Assembly (NCBI GenBank): GCA_025149285.1
Contig: CP102274.1
Span: forward strand, 2,495,501 to 2,559,500
Origin: Hungatella hathewayi
Lineage (GTDB): Bacteria > Bacillota > Clostridia > Lachnospirales > Lachnospiraceae
Reading direction: 5' to 3'
DNA: 64,000 nucleotides
The number at the start of each line of letters is the position of its first letter. The first letter of the stretch is position 1. Positions 1-8,094 of the stretch are shown piece after piece. The notes below the pieces were generated by a model that was given only the letters and a program-made list of their open reading frames with translations, searched no databases and was not told where the DNA came from. The position numbers and the translations under genes are program-made.

Positions 1-515
1 TGGATACTGCCAGGCTGCGCTATCTCCTGGGAGAATCTCTTTCCGTCGATCCGCGGAACGTTCACGCCTATGTGATGGGGGAACACGGGGACAGCGAGTT
101 TGTACCATGGAGCCAGGCGATGATCGCCACGAAACCCATCCTTTCATTATGTGAGGAACAGGGAGAGGGCGGTATGGAAGTGATCTGCGGGGATGAGTTA
201 AAGCGGATTGAGGAAGACGTGCGTGGAGCGGCATACCAGATCATCGAGGCAAAGAGTGCCACATACTACGGTATCGGTATGGCGCTTTCCAGAATCACGA
301 GGGCGATTCTGGGAGATGAAAACAGTGTTCTGACCGTATCCGCCATGCTGCGCGGTGAGTACGGTCAGAATGACGTATATGCCGGTGTTCCTTGCATTAT
401 CAATAAAAACGGCATTTTCCGCGTGCTGCCGCTGGACTTAAGCGAGGAGGAAAAACGACGCCTCGGTGAGTCCTGTGATACACTCAGGGCCAGTTTCGAC
501 GAATTGGAACAGTAA
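1..515 (+). CDS. ldh: L-lactate dehydrogenase, C-terminal part (5' end outside window)
   Basis: The reading frame is open from base 3 to a TAA at 513-515; the start lies upstream of the window. The NAD-dependent enzyme interconverts pyruvate and L-lactate in the cytoplasm. The visible part carries the GEHGDSE motif with the catalytic histidine of the LDH/MDH family (around base 82) and the conserved C-terminal helices (substrate-side segment SATYYGIGMALSRI, then the SVLTVSAMLRGEYGQ strand). Family and length after the motif agree with bacterial LDH rather than malate dehydrogenase. A bidirectional terminator follows directly. Confidence 0.95.
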   Translation, partial: DTARLRYLLGESLSVDPRNVHAYVMGEHGDSEFVPWSQAMIATKPILSLCEEQGEGGMEVICGDELKRIEEDVRGAAYQIIEAKSATYYGIGMALSRITRAILGDENSVLTVSAMLRGEYGQNDVYAGVPCIINKNGIFRVLPLDLSEEEKRRLGESCDTLRASFDELEQ

Positions 516-562
516 AGGCAGCCGTTCGGTTCGTGAAGGTGACACGGAAAAACGAAAATACA

Positions 563-604
563 GAAAAAGGACCAGCCGTCCGGTTGAGCGGCTAGTCCTT
601 TTTC
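563..604. terminator. bidirectional intrinsic terminator
   Basis: GGACCAGCCG and CGGCTAGTCC form a 10-bp stem with one mismatch, flanked by an A-run on the left and a T-run on the right. It serves ldh on the plus strand and the XRE gene, whose stop codon lies in the stem, on the minus strand. Confidence 0.8.
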
Positions 605-864
605 TTTTCTCCCGTGGCCTTAGATTCTTTGCGTTCTTCAGCGTTTTCTTCGTCTTCATCTTTTACATATTCCAGAATTGCGCTGATATCACAGTCCAGA
701 TATTTGCAGACTCTCGCCATCAGGGCAAGGTCGACGCGGGAGACCTTGTTGTTGCAGTAATTATTCAGCTGAGTCCGCTGTATTTCACAGTGGTAACAGA
801 CTTTGTTCTTGCTTTCGCCCTTTTCACAGATTAAGTCGGCCAGCTTAATATTAATATGCCCCAT
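592..864 (-). CDS. small XRE/Cro-CI family DNA-binding regulator
   Basis: About 90 residues with a helix-turn-helix of the Cro/CI fold over residues 5-62 (KNKVCYHCEIQRTQLNNYCN, then a hydrophobic helix ending CDISAILEYV). This resembles the short YozG-like XRE regulators. I chose the start at 864 because AGGAGG lies 7 bases upstream; the longer upstream reading has no ribosome site. The tail after residue 66 is highly charged and probably disordered. It lies outside the prophage. Its target is unknown. Confidence 0.8.
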   Translation of the reverse strand: MGHINIKLADLICEKGESKNKVCYHCEIQRTQLNNYCNNKVSRVDLALMARVCKYLDCDISAILEYVKDEDEENAEERKESKATGEKKKD

Positions 865-998
865 ATAACGCCTCCTTCCGTATAGTGATATTATATTCAA
901 ATATATGTGCGAAAATAAGATGTATTTATATAGATATATTTTAACAGATGTATTAAAATACAGGTACAGCGCTATTCGAAAAGGAGAGGAAGTACCGT

Positions 999-1346
999 AT
1001 GAAGAGATTGTCCTGTTTTGCAGCAGCGGTTATTGTGATGGTGACACTATACAGAATGATACCACATTATGAGATATTAGCCCAGTACAGTTTCAGTTCG
1101 CCCGGCAGCAGGGAGACGACAATTCTTGCCGTCAGCCACACCGTTGGGCCTGCGCTCTACGCATCGGGAGAAACTATTTTAAGACTGCACAGAAAACTGA
1201 ATTACGATGTTCCTTCCAGCCGGGTTATTCTTATGATTTATGGAAAGAAAAGCGATGTGGAGAAGGGGAAATGCAGTGCGATTATGATTTATGAGGGAGA
1301 GGATGGCAGCAGGGAAGAAGATGCGGGAATTGTATTCTTAAAATGA
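999..1346 (+). CDS. hypothetical membrane-anchored protein
   Basis: 115 residues preceded by a good ribosome site (AAGGAGAGG, 8 bases before ATG). Residues 5-20 are a hydrophobic segment after MKR, so it is probably a signal anchor with the rest extracytoplasmic. I do not recognise the family. It is divergent from the XRE regulator; the AT-rich 865-998 interval probably holds promoters for both. Confidence 0.6.
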   Translation: MKRLSCFAAAVIVMVTLYRMIPHYEILAQYSFSSPGSRETTILAVSHTVGPALYASGETILRLHRKLNYDVPSSRVILMIYGKKSDVEKGKCSAIMIYEGEDGSREEDAGIVFLK

Positions 1347-1404
1347 CCGGAGACATGCAGGGCGGTTGGCGCAGTGAGGGGATTCCGCTCACTTATCTGG
1401 TATA

Positions 1405-2140
1405 CAAAGTCGCTGCCACCCGTCTAACGGGTGGCTCGCGCTTCGGCTATAAGCCTTTGTTACTAGGCCAGCGTCTCAAGGCGCTGGCTTTCACTTCGTT
1501 CAAGCCACTTTGTGCTTTTACCTCTGTTGCCGCCCCTTCAAGGGGCTATCTGAATACCGACTAACCCCTAAAGGGGTCTTCATATTCTTTCACACTCAAT
1601 TTGTCCAGCATGATATCTGCCTTCTCCTGATCTTGTATATACTTCTTTATGGTGTCTTCGTTTAATCCCACTGTGCTTACGTAGTATCCTTCTGACCAGA
1701 AATGACGATTCCCGAACTTGTACTTTAAGTTGGCATGACGGTCAAACATCATTAATGCTGACTTTCCTTTCAAATAGCCCATAAAACTGGATACGCTTAT
1801 CTTGGGTGGGATACTCACCAGGATATGCACATGATCCGGCATTAATTTCCCCTCCAGTATCTGAACACCCTTATAATTACATAATTGTTTTATGATATCT
1901 CTCAGGTCTTCTTTATATTGATTATAGATCACTTTTCGTCTATACTTAGGGGTGAAGACGATATGATACTTGCACATCCACTTTGTATGCGCTAATTCAT
2001 TGGCTTTCTTCGCCATAAAATCACTCTCCTTTTTAATAGTGGCTTGGACACCTCTATTATATCAGGCTGAGTGATTTTTGGTATAACCAACACCGCGCAC
2101 CCGCATAGCGGGTGGTTTCTATTTCGCGCGCTTCGCGCAC
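1405..2140. mobile_element. IS200/IS605-family element (tnpA only)
   Basis: The transposase at 1561-2016 is flanked by hairpin-rich ends, as in IS200-type elements, which use subterminal hairpins instead of inverted repeats. On the left are GCCACCCGT/ACGGGTGGC (about 1415-1436) and CCAGCG/CGCTGG. On the right are CACCCGC/GCGGGTGG (about 2098-2114) and GCGCGC/GCGCGC. No tnpB is present. Exact ends were not resolved; the right end nearly touches the prophage attachment site. Confidence 0.75.
1561..2016 (-). CDS. tnpA: IS200/IS605 family HUH transposase TnpA
   Basis: 151 residues, the usual length for TnpA. This Y1 HUH enzyme cuts and rejoins single-stranded DNA at the element ends. The HUH motif is H62-x-H64 (PDHVHILV) and the catalytic tyrosine is probably Y126 (IKKYIQDQEK). 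GGAGAG lies just upstream of the start. All motif residues are present, so it may be active. A short CCCCT/AGGGG hairpin at the stop codon probably ends the transcript. Confidence 0.93.
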   Translation of the reverse strand: MAKKANELAHTKWMCKYHIVFTPKYRRKVIYNQYKEDLRDIIKQLCNYKGVQILEGKLMPDHVHILVSIPPKISVSSFMGYLKGKSALMMFDRHANLKYKFGNRHFWSEGYYVSTVGLNEDTIKKYIQDQEKADIMLDKLSVKEYEDPFRG

Positions 2141-2170
2141 TCAACTGGGTCTATCCGACCCACAATAAAA

Positions 2171-2194
2171 AAACCCTTGAATATTCAAGGGTTT
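2171..2194 (-). terminator. tRNA-Thr terminator now stranded at the left prophage junction
   Basis: A perfect 24-nt palindrome (AAACCCTTGAA, then TTCAAGGGTTT) followed by a T-run on the minus strand. It lies just outside attL and is a near-copy of the terminator now downstream of the intact tRNA-Thr at the right junction. Confidence 0.8.
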
Positions 2195-2195
2195 C

Positions 2196-2242
2196 AACCA
2201 GCTGATGACGGGACTCGGACCCGTGACCTCCTCACTACCAAT
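2196..2242. repeat. attL core (3' half of tRNA-Thr, 47 bp)
   Basis: Identical over 47 bases to 42255-42301. It holds the tRNA-Thr sequence from the anticodon loop through the acceptor 3' end, without the 5' half, so it is a tRNA remnant created by integration. Confidence 0.95.
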
Positions 2243-2347
2243 CTTAAAAATCGCATTATGTCTCATGAGGTGTGATGATGTAATGTTGAAAAAGCTAGGT
2301 TTTATGCGGATTCTGTGATTTTTATATTTGTTCTCGTGAGGTCTCAA

Positions 2348-2368
2348 AATGCTACTTTTGGTAGCATT
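2348..2368 (-). terminator. possible terminator of the integrase gene
   Basis: AATGCTAC and GTAGCATT pair around a 5-nt loop, 39 bases downstream of the integrase stop. The T-tail on the minus strand is short, so it could instead be a protein-binding inverted repeat of the attP arm. Confidence 0.4.
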
Positions 2369-2387
2369 GTTAGTCAAATGTTAGTCA
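2369..2387. promoter_or_regulatory. putative integrase arm-type site, left
   Basis: GTTAGTCAAATGTTAGTCA holds two GTTAGTCA units with an 11-bp period. The same 19 bases occur at 42170-42188 in the same orientation, so both copies flank the core in the circular attP. Confidence 0.7.
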
Positions 2388-2406
2388 GAACACTTGTTTG
2401 GTAGCG

Positions 2407-3759
2407 CTATGATGTGCTTGATTGCAGAAGCGTATCAGCCATAATATCGGCGGCCTCCTGATTTTTCGTTTGGAAAAAATATGCATAAATGTTAAGCGTA
2501 GTGCTGGCATTAGAGTGTCCCAGGACACCGGCTACTGATCGAGGATCCATATTATTGGAAATCAATATGGAGGCTGCTGTATGCCGAAGATCGTGTTGCG
2601 TTGCGTTTGGAGGAATCATATGATCTTCATCTTCGGCGATATTTTCATTATATAGCCTTATAATTCTTTTGAACTGATGGTACGGGCTGGACGGATGCAT
2701 CTGTTTTCCATTTTCCTGTGTAAAAATGTAGTTCTTGTCAAAATCTTTCCCATGGCGGCCGATCCAGGCGGTGCCGCGCTCGAGACTTTGCTGTTGCTGT
2801 TCAGCCTTCCATTGCTTTAATATTCCGGTAACAACCGGAGGTACAATAGGGCAACGGGATTTATATGTCTTCGTGCTCTTATGTATAATCTGCCTATCGA
2901 CATAGGCGGTGGATTTATCGATATTAACCGTACCAGTCTCCAGATCAATATCTTCCCACGTAAATGAAATATTCTCACCACGTCGGTCACCGACGAATAG
3001 TGCCAGATAGAAGTACGCCCGCCACTTTAGCGGAAGCCGCCACACCTGAGTGTATTCTGGGACATGGTATGGCTTTCCTGTATCATCTACTTGATCGTGG
3101 GCCTTGTGTTTGATGGGTATAGGATTGTCTAAGGCCCATAGAAGGCGTTTTACCTGCTCAATGGTAAGATAGTCCACCTTGTACTCTTTCTTGGCTTTAC
3201 GGCCCTTGCTTTGACGTCCGGCATAGATGATAGGGTTAAGGGATAACAGGCCCTCGCCAACTGCATAAGACAAGATACTGCTTATGACTGCACAATCTCT
3301 TGAAATAGTGGATTCTGACATTCCGCCTGGTTTGCCATCCAGTCTTGCGCCGTCCTGCCGGAGAGATTCAGAGTATTCCTTTAATGTCTTGGGAATTATG
3401 TCGATGATTTTCAAGTGGCCTATTCGTGGATTGATTCGATGCTCAAGATCGCTTTTATAACTGGACCATGTTGTAATGGCGAGAGTATCACGCTCCTCGT
3501 TGCCAGTTGGCTTTGTGTCTTTGAGGAACTGCTTCGTCAATTGTTCAAAGGTCATACGCTTACCTTTTACGTTCTGGCCGGACTTGACATCTCTTTCAAA
3601 ATCTACTACGAATTCATTCAGGGCCTTCTCGATCTGACGCTTTGTCATGCCTGGCTCCGGAGTGTATGTGTCTGTTTCTATGATTTGTGTTCCATCGGAG
3701 CGGCGGCCATTACTGACTGTGACCTGATAGGAATCACCACGTTGACGTATACTTGCCAT
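2407..3759 (-). CDS. int: site-specific tyrosine recombinase (prophage integrase)
   Basis: 450 residues. It catalyses integration into and excision from tRNA-Thr. An N-terminal arm-DNA-binding-like region (about 1-60, starting with an IRQRGDSYQVTV strand pattern) precedes a SAM-like core-binding domain (about 68-180) and the catalytic domain (about 195-440). Catalytic residues visible are R259 (GDRRGE), H389-x-x-R392 (HDLRH), H415 (LGHSN) and nucleophile Y425. The start has AAGGAAGG upstream. The stop codon is TAG. The gene reads toward attL, 165 bp away. A GTTGCGATATCGCAAC palindrome lies 26 bp upstream of the start and may control it. Confidence 0.97.
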   Translation of the reverse strand: MASIRQRGDSYQVTVSNGRRSDGTQIIETDTYTPEPGMTKRQIEKALNEFVVDFERDVKSGQNVKGKRMTFEQLTKQFLKDTKPTGNEERDTLAITTWSSYKSDLEHRINPRIGHLKIIDIIPKTLKEYSESLRQDGARLDGKPGGMSESTISRDCAVISSILSYAVGEGLLSLNPIIYAGRQSKGRKAKKEYKVDYLTIEQVKRLLWALDNPIPIKHKAHDQVDDTGKPYHVPEYTQVWRLPLKWRAYFYLALFVGDRRGENISFTWEDIDLETGTVNIDKSTAYVDRQIIHKSTKTYKSRCPIVPPVVTGILKQWKAEQQQQSLERGTAWIGRHGKDFDKNYIFTQENGKQMHPSSPYHQFKRIIRLYNENIAEDEDHMIPPNATQHDLRHTAASILISNNMDPRSVAGVLGHSNASTTLNIYAYFFQTKNQEAADIMADTLLQSSTS

Positions 3760-3784
3760 AATATTAACCTTCCTTTCTCAATTT

Positions 3785-3800
3785 GTTGCGATATCGCAAC
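3785..3800. promoter_or_regulatory. 16-bp palindrome, copy 1 (GTTGCGATATCGCAAC)
   Basis: A perfect palindrome just upstream of the integrase start. It is one of five related sites in the prophage; the others are at 9079, 16529, 37749 and 37766. Confidence 0.65.
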
Positions 3801-3909
3801 TCGAACGCCTGTTTTGGGGTGTACGAAAGAAAGGGAAGTGTGATATACTATTATTGAATAGTGGGTGTATATCATCTTCCCTATGGGTTGATAGTTACAT
3901 CTATTTAAA

Positions 3910-3942
3910 GCCGTTCGGTGTTGGTAGCACCGGGCGGTTTTT
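3910..3942 (+). terminator. intrinsic terminator in the int-repressor interval
   Basis: CCGTTCGGTG pairs with CACCGGGCGG (10 bp with wobbles) and is followed by five T. No plus-strand gene precedes it. A TATACT box at 3844-3849 suggests a short transcript of about 85 nt ending here, but its -35 region is poor. The 3801-3984 interval otherwise shows nothing coding. Confidence 0.55.
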
Positions 3943-3984
3943 GTGCTTATAAAAATAGCAATGATATAGTGTTAGAAAAATTTA

Positions 3985-4428
3985 TTACGATGTTGTCTCG
4001 TAACTTCTTAACAATTTGTTCATATTATTCTCTATATCGATATAGCAATATTGAATCATAGACATAAAATCTTTTTTGGTAACTGTGCATGCTGTTTTTT
4101 GTTTATCAGTAATCTTAACCTGTTCGTCACCTACGTCTATTTTATATCCGTTCAATTCAAATAATAAGATATACTGCTTTGTTAAATTATCTAAGCGTGT
4201 AAATTCTTCGTTAATAGCTTCCTCAATTTTATCCCAGCCCATGAGAGAGGAAGGAGTTGTTCCAAGAGCTTTAGCCAATAGAATGAGCTTATCATAAGGA
4301 ATGTTTGTGACGACACCATTTTCATATTTATAAACGGTTTGTTTTGTTGAGCCAATCTTTTCAGCTAGTTCCGTCTGAGTCATTTCCTGCTTTTCGCGCA
4401 GTCCACGTATTCTTTCTCCTATATTCAT
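3985..4428 (-). CDS. CI-like prophage repressor (XRE family)
   Basis: 147 residues. The helix-turn-helix spans residues 4-58 (IGERIRGLREKQEMTQTELA, then GSTKQTVYKYENG, KLILLAKALGTTPSSLMGW). The C-terminal half (about 65-147) is short and shows no Ser/Lys autoprotease motif, so induction may rely on antirepressors rather than RecA-driven self-cleavage (inference). The start at 4428 has AGGAGG 7 bases upstream; the upstream extension has no ribosome site. It is divergent from the Cro-like gene with an operator-rich gap between them. Confidence 0.88.
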   Translation of the reverse strand: MNIGERIRGLREKQEMTQTELAEKIGSTKQTVYKYENGVVTNIPYDKLILLAKALGTTPSSLMGWDKIEEAINEEFTRLDNLTKQYILLFELNGYKIDVGDEQVKITDKQKTACTVTKKDFMSMIQYCYIDIENNMNKLLRSYETTS

Positions 4429-4440
4429 GATGCACCTCCT

Positions 4441-4540
4441 GTAACTTGAGTATATCACAAAATGGTTACAAGTCAAGAAAAAATAACTTGACAAGTTACC
4501 TTTGAGAGACTATAATTCGAGGTAACTTATTGAGTTACCG
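4441..4540. promoter_or_regulatory. CI/Cro genetic switch: divergent promoters and operators
   Basis: Rightward promoter: TTGACA 4488-4493, 17-bp spacer, TATAAT 4511-4516. Leftward (repressor) promoter on the minus strand: TTGACT (4471-4476), 16-bp spacer, TATACT (4449-4454). Operators share a GGTAACT half-site: TAACTTGACAAGTTA (4484-4498) covers the rightward -35, GGTAACTTATTGAGTTACC (4521-4539) covers the start region, and looser halves at 4441 and 4464 flank the repressor promoter. Confidence 0.85.
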
Positions 4541-4560
4541 ATGGAATGGAGGTGATTATA

Positions 4561-4881
4561 ATGATACGGACAAATGAGTTACGAGGTATTATTGCCAAAA
4601 ATGGATTTTCTCAGGTCAAGGTCGCTAAAATGCTGGGAATATCCCCGAAAACGTTCTATAACAAAATGAAGCAGGGGCGTTTCGGAAGTGATGAAATTCA
4701 GGTGATGATTGATCGACTGAATATCTCGAATCCATGCGAAATTTTTTTTGCGGAAGAAGTAACTTTAAAAGATACAAGAAAGGAGAACAAAGATGCAGAA
4801 ACAAATAGTAGCAGTAGGAAACAGCGAGGTGGCCGTAAAAGAGTTCAGAGGCCAGAGGGTAGTCACATTCAAGGACATTGA
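4561..4881 (+). CDS. Cro-like / DUF739-type XRE regulator
   Basis: The start at 4561 has GGAGGTGATTATA just upstream and gives about 106 residues. The helix-turn-helix is in residues 4-60 (LRGIIAKNGFSQVKVAKMLG, then ISPKTFYNKMKQG), with the DUF739-like ending CEIFFAEEVT near residue 68. It is the first gene of the rightward early operon and probably opposes the repressor. The last 38 residues are basic and low-complexity and run out of frame through the first 89 bp of the next gene; family members usually stop near residue 70, so this tail may come from a lost stop codon. Confidence 0.82.
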   Translation: MIRTNELRGIIAKNGFSQVKVAKMLGISPKTFYNKMKQGRFGSDEIQVMIDRLNISNPCEIFFAEEVTLKDTRKENKDAETNSSSRKQRGGRKRVQRPEGSHIQGH

Positions 4882-5632
4882 CACCGTCCATGAGAGGCCA
4901 GAGGGAACAGCGAGGAAACGTTTCAATGATAATAAGAAGCGCTTTATTGATGGAGAAGACTATTTCAAAATAAGCGCGTCCGAATTTCGGACACACTTCA
5001 ATCCGGCTTATTCTAAACAGGCGACAGAGGATATTACACTTATCACAGAGCAGGGATACCTTATGGTCACGAAGTCGCTCACAGATGATTTGTCCTGGAA
5101 GGTTCAGCGGCAGTTGGTTACTTCTTATTTCAAGAAAGAAGCTGCTCCACAGAAACAGAAAGATACGAAACGTCCGCCGCTCTCCTCTGTCAACATGATG
5201 GTGAAAAACATCAGAGAGGCATATAAGGACGCAAAAATAGAACCTATTTATATAGCTGCTGAGATGCAGCACATATATAAAGATTCTGGATACTCACTCA
5301 CTGCGCCTCTTCTCACCGATAAGGAAACGATGCCGAAGCTTTACGACTGCACGGAGATGGCAAAGGAGTTGGGAATATATTCTTCCAAAGATAAGCCTCA
5401 TAATCAGGCCGTCAGCGTCATTATTAAGAAGCTGCATATTTCTGACAGTGAGATTGTAACGACAGCATTCAGCCGGAACGGCCACGAGGACGTCACAGTT
5501 CAGTATAAGCCTTCTGTTATGGAAGATGCGAGATTGTGGTTGGCGGAGAATAACTATCCGAATAAAATTCCTTATACTGACTCCAAAGGCAATCCGAAGA
5601 CCTGTACGGTTGTGTATAAGGAAGTGCCGTGA
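4793..5632 (+). CDS. ORF6N-domain antirepressor-like protein
   Basis: 279 residues with ribosome site AAAGGAGAAC. The N-terminal ORF6N (KilA-N-related) domain spans about 1-115 (EFRGQRVVTFKDIDTVH, then RFNDNKKRFIDGEDYF and the ITEQGYLMVTKSL core). A linker and a C-terminal domain (about 125-279, starting RPPLSSV) follow. The C-terminal domain matches that of the Rha-type protein at 40944-41783 in pattern and ending (WLAENNYP versus WIADNDYP). Phage proteins of this architecture often inactivate CI-type repressors (family knowledge). It is second in the early operon, where an antirepressor is expected. Confidence 0.85.
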   Translation: MQKQIVAVGNSEVAVKEFRGQRVVTFKDIDTVHERPEGTARKRFNDNKKRFIDGEDYFKISASEFRTHFNPAYSKQATEDITLITEQGYLMVTKSLTDDLSWKVQRQLVTSYFKKEAAPQKQKDTKRPPLSSVNMMVKNIREAYKDAKIEPIYIAAEMQHIYKDSGYSLTAPLLTDKETMPKLYDCTEMAKELGIYSSKDKPHNQAVSVIIKKLHISDSEIVTTAFSRNGHEDVTVQYKPSVMEDARLWLAENNYPNKIPYTDSKGNPKTCTVVYKEVP

Positions 5633-5750
5633 GATTTAACTGTACATTGAAATTTAAATCCACCCACGCCGGCCACCAACCGGAAGCGGTAAAAACTGTG
5701 AAGCCGCTGTGCAAGAGCGTAGCAGAATTAAAAAGAGAGGAAAAAGAAAA

Positions 5751-6911
5751 ATGAACACAGAAAGAAAAAAGGTACTGATTGAGCATATTAAGAACAGGCG
5801 GAATATAACGCCCCCTATGGCAAGCATGGAAAGAATGCTTGAAAATGCAGGAGTGAAATTATTTGCACCCTCCTGTTTTAACCGTATCGTTGACGCTGAT
5901 CTTATTGATAATGAACATGTAATACTGGACTATTTACCAGAATCTGACGATATCGAAATGGACTCGGAAGGATTGGAGTCTTGTAGCGGTATTTTGGAGG
6001 GCTTCATTGAGCCGGAGCGTCTACGGGAAATCATAAACGGATTCAAGGTTGTGGAAGATGGTGCTGTCCTCGATAACAACCTGCTGTATTCCCTTCGAAA
6101 ATGGGGTAAGAAAGAATTACGCAGGGTTCGCAAGGAGGCATTGGAGAAGTTAGATAAAGACGAAAGCGATATGGCCGAGTTGATTTCATATGAGTTAAAG
6201 GCTCGGAATATCATAAGTCATTTTCGGCCAGTTATGGATCGTCTATGTGTAATGAAAATGGTAATAACCGGGCTGGATATTCCATTCTATTCACTTCCGG
6301 GGATCCTGAAATACTCATGGAATATATTGAAAGACTCTGATCCATTAAGCATTGCTTTATCGCCTGGCAAGTACCGGAAAGCCTTTAAGAAGTTTTGCGA
6401 AGCCCACAGAAGAGCAATCAAACATGACAAACTGTGCGGTGATGAATTAGCGAAGTATGCGTTTTTAGGCGTTAAGGCGATGGGGAAAGAGTATTTCAAA
6501 AAGCGTCCTAAATCTCGGGTAAAGTCGTGCGAACGTATAGAAGCGGTCTATCGGGAGTGCAGCCAGATTATGGCAGCATTAGGCAAATTAACGCCGGAGG
6601 AGTTAGTGCAAATGTTTCCTATAAAGAAGGAATACGATGGTGAAAGATGGGGAGTAAAGGATTATTTCTATGTAAGGGAAGCAATTGAGCGCCTTGAACC
6701 GGATAAACCCATTGGAACTGAGATGGATGCTGCTGATCTGCTGTGGGAATATGTAAATGACGATCTGACATTCTTTTTCTTTAACTGGATGGACGCGATC
6801 GATGATTTACATCTTCACTGTTTTGAAAGCAGTCCGCACAATGAATTTTATAAAGAAAGAAAAGACAGGAAACAGTACAAGATTAAGATGGAGGTAAATA
6901 CGGATGAATGA
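5751..6911 (+). CDS. phage protein of unknown function (large, helical)
   Basis: 386 residues from ATG 5751 (AGAGAGG upstream; an in-frame start at 5709 lacks a ribosome site). It is highly charged and mostly helical by eye, with an aromatic-rich stretch DDLTFFFFNWMDAIDDLHLH near the end. No known motif was recognised and no membrane segment is convincing. It lies between two antirepressor-like genes and overlaps the next by 8 bp, so it is part of the same early operon. Function unknown. Confidence 0.7.
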   Translation: MNTERKKVLIEHIKNRRNITPPMASMERMLENAGVKLFAPSCFNRIVDADLIDNEHVILDYLPESDDIEMDSEGLESCSGILEGFIEPERLREIINGFKVVEDGAVLDNNLLYSLRKWGKKELRRVRKEALEKLDKDESDMAELISYELKARNIISHFRPVMDRLCVMKMVITGLDIPFYSLPGILKYSWNILKDSDPLSIALSPGKYRKAFKKFCEAHRRAIKHDKLCGDELAKYAFLGVKAMGKEYFKKRPKSRVKSCERIEAVYRECSQIMAALGKLTPEELVQMFPIKKEYDGERWGVKDYFYVREAIERLEPDKPIGTEMDAADLLWEYVNDDLTFFFFNWMDAIDDLHLHCFESSPHNEFYKERKDRKQYKIKMEVNTDE

Positions 6912-7743
6912 GATCAGAGTAGCAGGAAGACAGAATTTTATGGGATGGAATATCCCGGTAGTGCTTGGAGGGTTTGGAGAGGGCAAGAAGTGTATTTCAG
7001 ATAAGACCATTGCAGAGATACACAGAATGGAAGTGCGCAATGTCAGAGCGAGAATTACAGATAATATCAAGCGTTTTACGGAAGGCACAGATTTTATTGA
7101 TTTAAAAAGTTGCTTACCAGACAAGCAACAATTTTTAGAAACACTTGGATATACACAGATGCAGATTTCCAAAGCCGAGCACATCTACATATTATCAGAA
7201 CGCGGTTACGCAAAGCTTATTAAGATTATGGATACGGATCTGGCATGGGAGGTTCACGACAAACTGGTAGATGAGTATTTCTTACTTCGAGAGAAAAAAG
7301 AAAAGCAGCAGTTGTCATCTACGGAAGCCCAGGAGATCGAGCTAAAGGCGAAGGCCATGAGAGCGGAGGCCATGCGGCTGAATGCCAGGACAAGAGCGTT
7401 TAAGGAGATTAAGACATCTATCCCACGGGATCAACTTTCCGAAGTCGCATTGAAGGTGTTTGACTTGAAGGGAGCCGAAACGTTGATGGGCGAGGAACTG
7501 GGTAATTATCTTCCACCGGTCGAAAAAACTTATTCGGCTACTGAGGTAGGGAACCGTCTGGGGATCACCAGTAATAAAGTTGGCAAGTTGGCAAACCTGC
7601 ATGGGCTTAAGACGGAAGAATGCGGCATTACTGTGATGGACAAGTCTCCGTATTCCTCGAAGAATGTGCCTTCGTTTAGGTATTATGAGAACGCTGTCCA
7701 GAGATTAAAAGAGATATTAGATAGGGAGGAGACACATGAATAA
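6904..7743 (+). CDS. second ORF6N-domain antirepressor-like protein
   Basis: 279 residues. The N-terminal ORF6N domain (about 14-130) has the pattern RMEVRNVRARITDNIKRF, then the conserved ILSERGYAKLIKIMDTDLAW. A charged coiled-coil stretch (about 134-170) follows, then a C-terminal helix-turn-helix-like domain (about 205-275; YSATEVGNRLGITSNKVGKL). This C-terminus differs from that of the first ORF6N protein, so the two are module variants rather than simple duplicates. It overlaps both neighbours by 8 bp, suggesting translational coupling. Confidence 0.82.
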   Translation: MNEIRVAGRQNFMGWNIPVVLGGFGEGKKCISDKTIAEIHRMEVRNVRARITDNIKRFTEGTDFIDLKSCLPDKQQFLETLGYTQMQISKAEHIYILSERGYAKLIKIMDTDLAWEVHDKLVDEYFLLREKKEKQQLSSTEAQEIELKAKAMRAEAMRLNARTRAFKEIKTSIPRDQLSEVALKVFDLKGAETLMGEELGNYLPPVEKTYSATEVGNRLGITSNKVGKLANLHGLKTEECGITVMDKSPYSSKNVPSFRYYENAVQRLKEILDREETHE

Positions 7744-8089
7744 AGAATTTGATTTGGCCGTAACTGCGATATGGAATAAGTATGGTAAGTACGGAATGCA
7801 GAAACAAGAGATTGCCGGATTAATGAAGAGCGGCATGGAAAATAATAGCCTGTCATTACGTGCTGTGTATAACGGTATGAGAATGAGCCTGGCAATGGAG
7901 TTTAACGAACAGGAGAACTTTACAGTAGAAGATATCATGGATATTACCGGAGAGAGCCGTGAGGAGGTCGTGAAGCGGATTGAGGAGATGCGCGAGGAGA
8001 TCACTGCTACCGGCGGGAATCCGGATGACTATGCAAGGAAAGTGGAGGCGCCGAAAGGAAGCGCGTTCTTCTTTCCGGAAGGAGTGTGA
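7736..8089 (+). CDS. hypothetical early phage protein
   Basis: 117 residues, overlapping the preceding gene by 8 bp, with AGGGAGGAGA upstream. The middle section (about 60-88; NFTVEDIMDITGESREEVVK) looks like a short helical DNA- or protein-binding unit. No family assigned. Confidence 0.65.
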   Translation: MNKEFDLAVTAIWNKYGKYGMQKQEIAGLMKSGMENNSLSLRAVYNGMRMSLAMEFNEQENFTVEDIMDITGESREEVVKRIEEMREEITATGGNPDDYARKVEAPKGSAFFFPEGV

Positions 8090-8094
8090 CAGCC

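Noticed and set aside
1400..1560. CRISPR-like repeats near the IS200 element
   Set aside because: The repeats are different hairpins with no regular spacing, typical of IS200-type ends.
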